This document shows, piece after piece, positions 60,001-64,000 of a DNA stretch of 64,000 nt. The notes below the pieces were generated by a model. That model was given only the letters and a program-made list of their open reading frames with translations. It made no database searches and was not told the origin of the DNA. Origin of the DNA: Batillaria attramentaria (lineage: Eukaryota > Mollusca > Gastropoda > Batillariidae); contig JACVVK020000221.1 in NCBI GenBank assembly GCA_018292915.2, positions 1,035,557-1,099,556 on the forward strand, read 5' to 3'. The position numbers and the translations under genes are program-made. Position 1 is the first letter of the stretch; every line of letters begins with the position of its first letter.

Positions 60001-60971
60001 CATAAAGACACAGACACACACAGAGACACACACAAAGACACACACACAGACACACATAAGGACACACATAAAGACACAGACACACACAAAGACACACACA
60101 CACACACAGACACACACACACACACACACACACAAAGACACACACACACAGACACACACAAAGACACACACAGAGACACACACACACTGTGACGTGCTTA
60201 CCTTGGTAAGCAGTGCATGCATGACGGCACTGATGTCTTTGCGGAGTTCTGGGTAGATAGTGATGACACGCTGTGTCAGGTCCCTCATGTGTTTCATCAT
60301 TCGCTCATCCCGAAAGTCGTACGGGAACAGCTCCGTCCACTCACTGTAAACAAATTAATAAACAAACAATTAAAGAAATAAATAAAAGCTGAGGTTTTTC
60401 ATCTCATAGGCGTTACGAACACAAAGGCAACTGACAATTAAGCTCAAGTGATACGAACGTAAAGGCTTTAAAAACGCAACTAACAATTAAGCTCAAGGGA
60501 CTTTCATCCTGTACAGGTGAAGCCCACATCTATACATTTTGACAGGTAAATATTTGGACTGATTTCAATAAAATATGTGTGTGTGTTGACTTGTTACCTG
60601 ATGAGCCGCACAATGTGAGGTCCGAACTTGCCCAGGGAATCTCTGTTTATCCTCTCATGGGACAGATTCTGTTGGTAGACACACAGCTGAAACGGGAAAA
60701 GGAATATTGTTGTCACATCTCCCTACCAACCATTCAGAACATTTTTTTTTAGTTTTTTTTTTTTTTTTAAATCACTGAAATACATGCACAAAACAAAGGA
60801 GAGGAGATGGCAAAAAACTCCCGTTTCTAGAAACAAGAAAGAATTAAAACTTTATGGAAAAAAAATCATTTTCCCTATTCTGTATGAACAGCACAATAAC
60901 ATAAAGTGCCTTCACAATACTCATTATCATTATTATTTTTGTGACATCTGCGCACATGTACGCGCGAGCGT

Positions 60972-61033
<62 letters not shown>

Positions 61034-61958
61034 GTCCCATACCTTGCAAACCTCGGCGAACAACTGGTGGGGACGTATGAACAGTCGGGAACTCAACAGG
61101 AAAGCGAAGATGTAGGTTCTCTGTGAAACACATCAACAAGCACGCCATGACGCCATGCATGTAACTGATGATTCACAAAAGCAGTATCAAGTGACCCCGC
61201 TGTTTAAAACATTCTTCTGTCTAGAACGGGCTCAGACAGACGGCTGCTTAGTTTACTTTACCTTATTTTTTTTGGGGGGGGGGGGATCACTTTGTTTTCA
61301 GTCCCCCCCCCTCCCCCCATCCCCCTTTCTCCCCGCCAGAGTTGCAGATCTTGCGACCCGACTGTTCATTTTGTCTTATTTTGAAGTAGCTTTTACACCC
61401 CCCCCCGCTCCTTTCCCCGGGCCCCCTCTCTCCTCTCCATTGCACCCCCTCCTCCGTCCCCCACGCCCCCCCCCCCCCCCCACACACACACTCAGTTCCA
61501 ACGCTGCCTCTTTACCCGGGCCTGTGTTTTCTGCAAATGCAGAGTCTGCATCACAGGAAAGGTAATTATTTTGTAAGAAATCGGCAACGTATTTCGTGCA
61601 TTTTGCCCGTTCAGCCTCTCATACCTCTGTTCAAACTCGGTATACATAATATGCCAAGCTCTCCTTTTATTTGGGTGTGGACGTGCGCCATTCAACAGAC
61701 CGGCTAAATATCGAACCGTATTAGACAATTCTGCAAGCAGCTGAGTTCCACATTTAATCGGTCATACATATTCACAGGCCTATTGTGCATAGACATTAAC
61801 ACGTAAAGGAGCGTCCAGCGGGCTAACAGTTAATGTCCTTTGAAGAGAAGCCGGTGAACGGTACTCACATCGGGATAATAATCGGCTGTTGGCACCAGGT
61901 GCTGGATGAGGGACTCCAGAGAACCGGACAGGAGGTTACCATTCTGGAAGATGAGCGC
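51151..61958 (-). CDS. RASGEF1: RASGEF1-family guanine nucleotide exchange factor (16 exons, 5' incomplete)
   Basis: Ras-GEF domain protein orthologous to the vertebrate RASGEF1A/B/C group, members of which exchange GDP for GTP on Rap2. Visible part: 435 aa after correcting one base (human RASGEF1B has 473), so about 35 N-terminal residues are missing. Order: REM domain ([34 protein letters not shown]), a connector ([13 protein letters not shown]), then the CDC25 domain ([94 protein letters not shown]). All 15 visible introns are GT-AG with consistent phases. Exon 15 has one extra A, so the frame as read stops at 51599-51601 and changes only the last 17 or so residues. Paralogue letter not assignable. 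Confidence 0.95.
51415..51470. repeat. (CA)n microsatellite with CAA interruptions
   Basis: CA repeats with three ACAACAC breaks. Intronic. Confidence 0.9.
51575..51648 (-). CDS. RASGEF1: RASGEF1 exon o, with +1 frameshift
   Basis: Begins [12 protein letters not shown], matching human LYLASYESEGPE. An A5 run (T5 on plus, 51608-51612) then gives KQL and TGA. With A4 the frame reads [12 protein letters not shown], similar to human NNIEKDRWKSLR, and leaves in the phase of the last exon. Confidence 0.88.
51923..51989 (-). CDS. RASGEF1: RASGEF1 exon n
   Basis: Encodes [20 protein letters not shown] and ET, matching human CPFERDRKILQYLLTVPVFSE. Phase 1 out; donor GTAAGT. Confidence 0.95.
52248..52304 (-). 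CDS. RASGEF1: RASGEF1 exon m
   Basis: Encodes [19 protein letters not shown], matching human KFWELAKQVSEFMTWKQVE. Donor GTAAGC. Confidence 0.95.
52656..52751 (-). CDS. RASGEF1: RASGEF1 exon l
   Basis: Encodes [20 protein letters not shown] and [12 protein letters not shown]. Donor GTGGGT. Confidence 0.97.
53136..53231 (-). CDS. RASGEF1: RASGEF1 exon k
   Basis: Encodes [20 protein letters not shown] and [12 protein letters not shown], matching human HQMDPSSNFYNYRTALRGA. Donor GTAAGT. Confidence 0.96.
53863..53901 (-). CDS. RASGEF1: RASGEF1 exon j (39-nt micro-exon)
   Basis: Encodes [13 protein letters not shown], matching human [13 protein letters not shown]. Donor GTGAGT. Confidence 0.96.
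54117..54330 (+). mobile_element. LINE 3' end in a RASGEF1 intron
   Basis: On the plus strand one frame reads [18 protein letters not shown] and [11 protein letters not shown], the C-terminal signature of LINE reverse-transcriptase proteins. It ends TAGCGCTATACAAATGG followed by (ATC)n. Antisense to the host gene; 5'-truncated. Confidence 0.75.
54374..54517 (-). CDS. RASGEF1: RASGEF1 exon i
   Basis: Encodes [20 protein letters not shown] and [20 protein letters not shown], the catalytic core around the Ras-GEF helical hairpin. Donor GTGAGT. Confidence 0.97.
54961..55056 (-). CDS. RASGEF1: RASGEF1 exon h
   Basis: Encodes [20 protein letters not shown], matching human NLEAYVEWFNRLSYLVATEI. 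Donor GTAAGC. Confidence 0.96.
55148..55250. repeat. (CA)n microsatellite
   Basis: GU repeat on the transcript strand, beginning about 10 nt after the exon g donor. Confidence 0.93.
55260..55328 (-). CDS. RASGEF1: RASGEF1 exon g
   Basis: Encodes [17 protein letters not shown], matching human ERLNYIGPEEFVQAFVQK. Donor GTAAGA, then (GT)n almost at once. Confidence 0.96.
55655..55720 (-). CDS. RASGEF1: RASGEF1 exon f (CDC25 start)
   Basis: Encodes [20 protein letters not shown] and EL, matching human [21 protein letters not shown]. Donor GTAAGT. Confidence 0.96.
55773..55838. repeat. Short minisatellite, 3 partial units
   Basis: ATTTACAGTGTTTATAGGAA occurs twice and ATTTACAGTGT once more, spaced about 27-29 bp. 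Confidence 0.8.
56337..56400. repeat. (TA)n microsatellite
   Basis: About 31 TA repeats, able to extrude as a cruciform. Intronic. Confidence 0.95.
56860..57158. repeat. (CA)n microsatellite with CT interruptions
   Basis: CACACA units broken by regular CTCA steps. Intronic, between exons e and f. Confidence 0.95.
57272..57515. repeat. Tandem duplication of about 107 bp
   Basis: ATCACAAGACAATGCGTC..AAATCCTTCAAGTATTATTC and GTTATCAAATCACAAGA recur in direct order. Intronic. Confidence 0.8.
57715..57960. repeat. Tandem duplication of about 120 bp
   Basis: AATCTCTGACACG, AAGCC.AG.ACTA.TGTCGAC and TTTGATTATTTTATCCCA each occur twice in the same order. Confidence 0.8.
58050..58136 (-). CDS. RASGEF1: RASGEF1 exon e
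   Basis: Encodes [19 protein letters not shown] and [10 protein letters not shown], the variable connector before the CDC25 domain. 29 codons, phase 0; donor GTAAGT. Confidence 0.88.
59525..60187. repeat. Higher-order minisatellite of CA-rich units
   Basis: Units built from GACACACA, CATAAGGACACACACATAAA and GACACAGACACACACAAAG recur about eight times at uneven spacing. The long Cys/Val/Leu-rich reverse frames across it run on into exon d but are artefacts. Confidence 0.92.
60202..60343 (-). CDS. RASGEF1: RASGEF1 exon d
   Basis: Encodes [20 protein letters not shown] and [15 protein letters not shown], with [11 protein letters not shown] identical to human. Donor GTAAGC; the 59.5-60.2 kb minisatellite starts about 15 nt into the intron. 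Confidence 0.96.
60598..60686 (-). CDS. RASGEF1: RASGEF1 exon c
   Basis: Encodes [12 protein letters not shown] and [10 protein letters not shown]; ends in phase 2 at GTAACA. Confidence 0.92.
60972..61030. repeat. (CA)n microsatellite
   Basis: GU repeat on the transcript strand, starting about 13 nt after the exon b donor. Confidence 0.95.
61043..61120 (-). CDS. RASGEF1: RASGEF1 exon b
   Basis: Encodes [20 protein letters not shown] and FAEVCK; 26 codons, phase 0 both ends. Donor GTATGG is followed closely by (GT)n. Confidence 0.96.
61869..61958 (-). CDS. RASGEF1: RASGEF1 exon a (REM domain start)
   Basis: Encodes [17 protein letters not shown] and PTADYYPD, matching human [17 protein letters not shown]. 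Acceptor GTTTCCAG sits right after a (GT)n run. An upstream phase-0 exon with the start codon was not found to 64000. Confidence 0.95.
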
Positions 61959-61960
61959 CT

Positions 61961-64000
61961 GGAAACACACACACACACACAGAGGAACTTAATTATTAGG
62001 AACATATTATAATACTCATAAAGTATACAAAGCACTGACCACCCCAAAGGGAAATGCTGCGTATGGCTAGAGTCTCGTATGGTGCATCAAACAGTAACTT
62101 TTGCCTGATCCACAAAGCGTTCGAGAACTGAATGAAAAATGGGCATGCGCCAAGTCTGGGGCTTTGAGCAATTGAAACAACAACTGATTGATACAGCTGA
62201 AAGCAACTCACTATGTTTCACAAATCAGACGCGCTGTATAACTGTCTTCAGCCCTTTCTGGCCTTAATGTTGTTAACTTGGAGTGGTGGCACTAATTAAC
62301 AATGGGTAAGCTGGCAAGACGCCTATCATTTCAAGCGATAATCACTAATAATGCGAGTTAGTAAGCCCTGTGATCATGCTGTCTGAGAAATCTGTCTGTA
62401 AAACTAATACAGACTTTCGTACTTACTAAATCTGTTTTTACAAAGGGACGCATAACCGACTGCCCGGCGCTAAACCAAGTGCCGATTTATAAATCGCAAT
62501 ACTGACGCGTGAACTTCTGAACTTTAAAGTCGGACGCGGAAAGCACAAACAATGGGTGCTTTTGTAAGAAATGTTCTAACAACAGGCGTATTATTTACTT
62601 ATTTGAGCACTTCAGTTATCTGGCCTGGTTACGTAAACAACTTCTTGTAGTCTTGTTATTGTTTTCCGCAGGCGATACCGATCAAGGAAAACAAAACCTT
62701 CACTCTGTGAAGCAGTAAAATGGGCGTTTTCTCAAACTCTCACTGAGGTTTTCATTATCAACCCGAGTCCATTCACCGTACATCGAATTTTGTCTGTCAG
62801 ACTGGCAGATTACCAACACACACACACACACACACACACACCACACACACACACCACACACACACACACACACACTGGCACACACTGACACACACACCAC
62901 TGACTGTCAAAAACAAAAGATCTTTTTAGTGTGTCTTTCAACTTCCGGCGCTATATGATGCCAAGAGCCTTTCATCCAGATAAGAAGCTCGTTTAAATCG
63001 TATTTCAAATTTCCACACTCTCTGTTCCTGACCGGGTCATGTGAATGGCTGAACAATGAGAGGTCTGTTTCTTGTCCCGAGTTTGGACCGTTACAGTACC
63101 GCGGCGAAACGGAACACGACAAACTTCATTGACACCATCTGGTTGGCGCCACCGAAGCTTACGAGCTGCCAGAAACTCACTGAAAGCTTTTTAGTTCTAC
63201 ACAGCCATGACAGAAAACATATACTCCTCCCCCCACCCCCCCCTTTTTTTTTTTTTTTTTTTACTCTAGACTAGGACTCTATGCACTGACTCGCTCAGTT
63301 CACACACTGAAGATAATCAGATTCTTTGAGGGCCGGGAAAGAAAAACTGCCTTATCAAAAAACAACACATGGGCGGATTGTTTGCAGATTTCCCTGCGAA
63401 ACACGCTGAGCCGTGTTAGTAACATAACACCGAACTTGTGCCAAAACTGAATCTGTTCTTTTTTCGTTACTGAACACATCATATAGAGATTTTTATTTTT
63501 AATCTTGGGGACTTTTTTTGTTCATGCAGAGGTTTCGTAATTTTGCAGACTTTTTGTAATCTATGAGACTTTTTGCAATCTTGGAGGTTTTGGGTAATCT
63601 TGAAGACTTTGTTTCTCATTAAACGGGCCCCGGTCTCAAACAGGATTTTGCTGTGTGGTTCCCGCCTTTCCCTTTCTGCTGACGTACGGCCCAGTCGGCG
63701 TCGCCAGCATGGAACGTTTCCCAGAAACACATGGCGCCTGATTTCCCAGCGACTGGGTTTTGCCTCATAATGCCGCTTCTGTGCATTAGGGAATTACTTT
63801 ATGACGCTGTTACGGATGTCTGAACCTATCATTTCGGTGCGACGTCTCTTCTGGTTATTGCCAGGCATGTCTAAACGACGATTTCTTAGGTCCCGCTAAG
63901 TGCTGGCTGTTAGCTATGCCCCGGCTTTCCAGTCAAGTTCAGATCAGTTCCCTGCCGGCTGTTTTGTGTTTTGTGTTATTGTTAATCATCTTTTAGTTTC
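61961..64000. other. Probable 5' intron or upstream DNA of RASGEF1
   Basis: No exon with a start codon and phase-0 donor was recognised on the reverse strand. It holds (CA)n with CCA breaks at 62816-62900, a C run/T run at about 63230-63262, and near 63490-63620 a phrase repeated with changes about every 25 bp (GACTTTTTGTAATCT-type). Confidence 0.5.

Noticed and set aside
62700..63730. Candidate first exon of RASGEF1 on the reverse strand
   Set aside because: Reverse open frames at 62700, 62907, 63300 and 63479 show no similarity to RASGEF1 N-termini and lack a convincing phase-0 donor.

Overview
This window is nuclear DNA of a repeat-rich invertebrate animal, most likely a mollusc and perhaps a marine gastropod. 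The animal origin is certain from two spliced genes with vertebrate-like protein families. The mollusc guess is inference from the mass of (AC)n/(GT)n microsatellites, the tRNA-derived SINEs and the LINE tails.

Layout. 1-29.5 kb has no gene I can support. It holds a satellite-like tandem array of about 280-bp monomers (about 0.9-6.5 kb), many microsatellites, at least 17 full or partial copies of one tRNA-Arg(UCU)-like SINE on both strands, several inverted-repeat (MITE or foldback) elements including one with a telomere-like core, LINE 3' tails and a candidate solo LTR. 29.69-45.94 kb (+) is a complete 26-exon gene for the mismatch-repair endonuclease PMS2. About 46-51.1 kb is the tail-to-tail intergenic gap. 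51.15-61.96 kb (-) holds 16 coding exons of a RASGEF1-family Ras/Rap guanine-nucleotide exchange factor; its first exon (about 35 residues) and promoter were not found and probably lie beyond the right edge. 62-64 kb is then probably 5' intron.

I traced both genes exon by exon by matching splice phases to remembered family sequences. Each carries exactly one extra base in a short A run that breaks a reading frame otherwise perfect in phase: PMS2 exon 6 at 34815-34816, and the RASGEF1 penultimate exon at 51608-51612. With one base removed from each, PMS2 totals 3015 nt (1004 aa) and the RASGEF1 part totals 1308 nt (435 aa plus stop), both divisible by three. Assembly error or allelic indels are likelier than pseudogenes, because every other exon and splice site is intact.

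The two genes are functionally unrelated. PMS2 would pair with MLH1 (MutL-alpha) in the nucleus. RASGEF1 proteins activate small GTPases (Rap2 in the vertebrate family). The points most worth checking are the two frameshifts, a canonical-looking PCNA-binding (PIP) motif formed at a PMS2 exon junction, GU repeats abutting four RASGEF1 splice sites, the SINE trapped and then duplicated inside the satellite array, and a 9-bp-TSD MITE with a telomere-repeat core.
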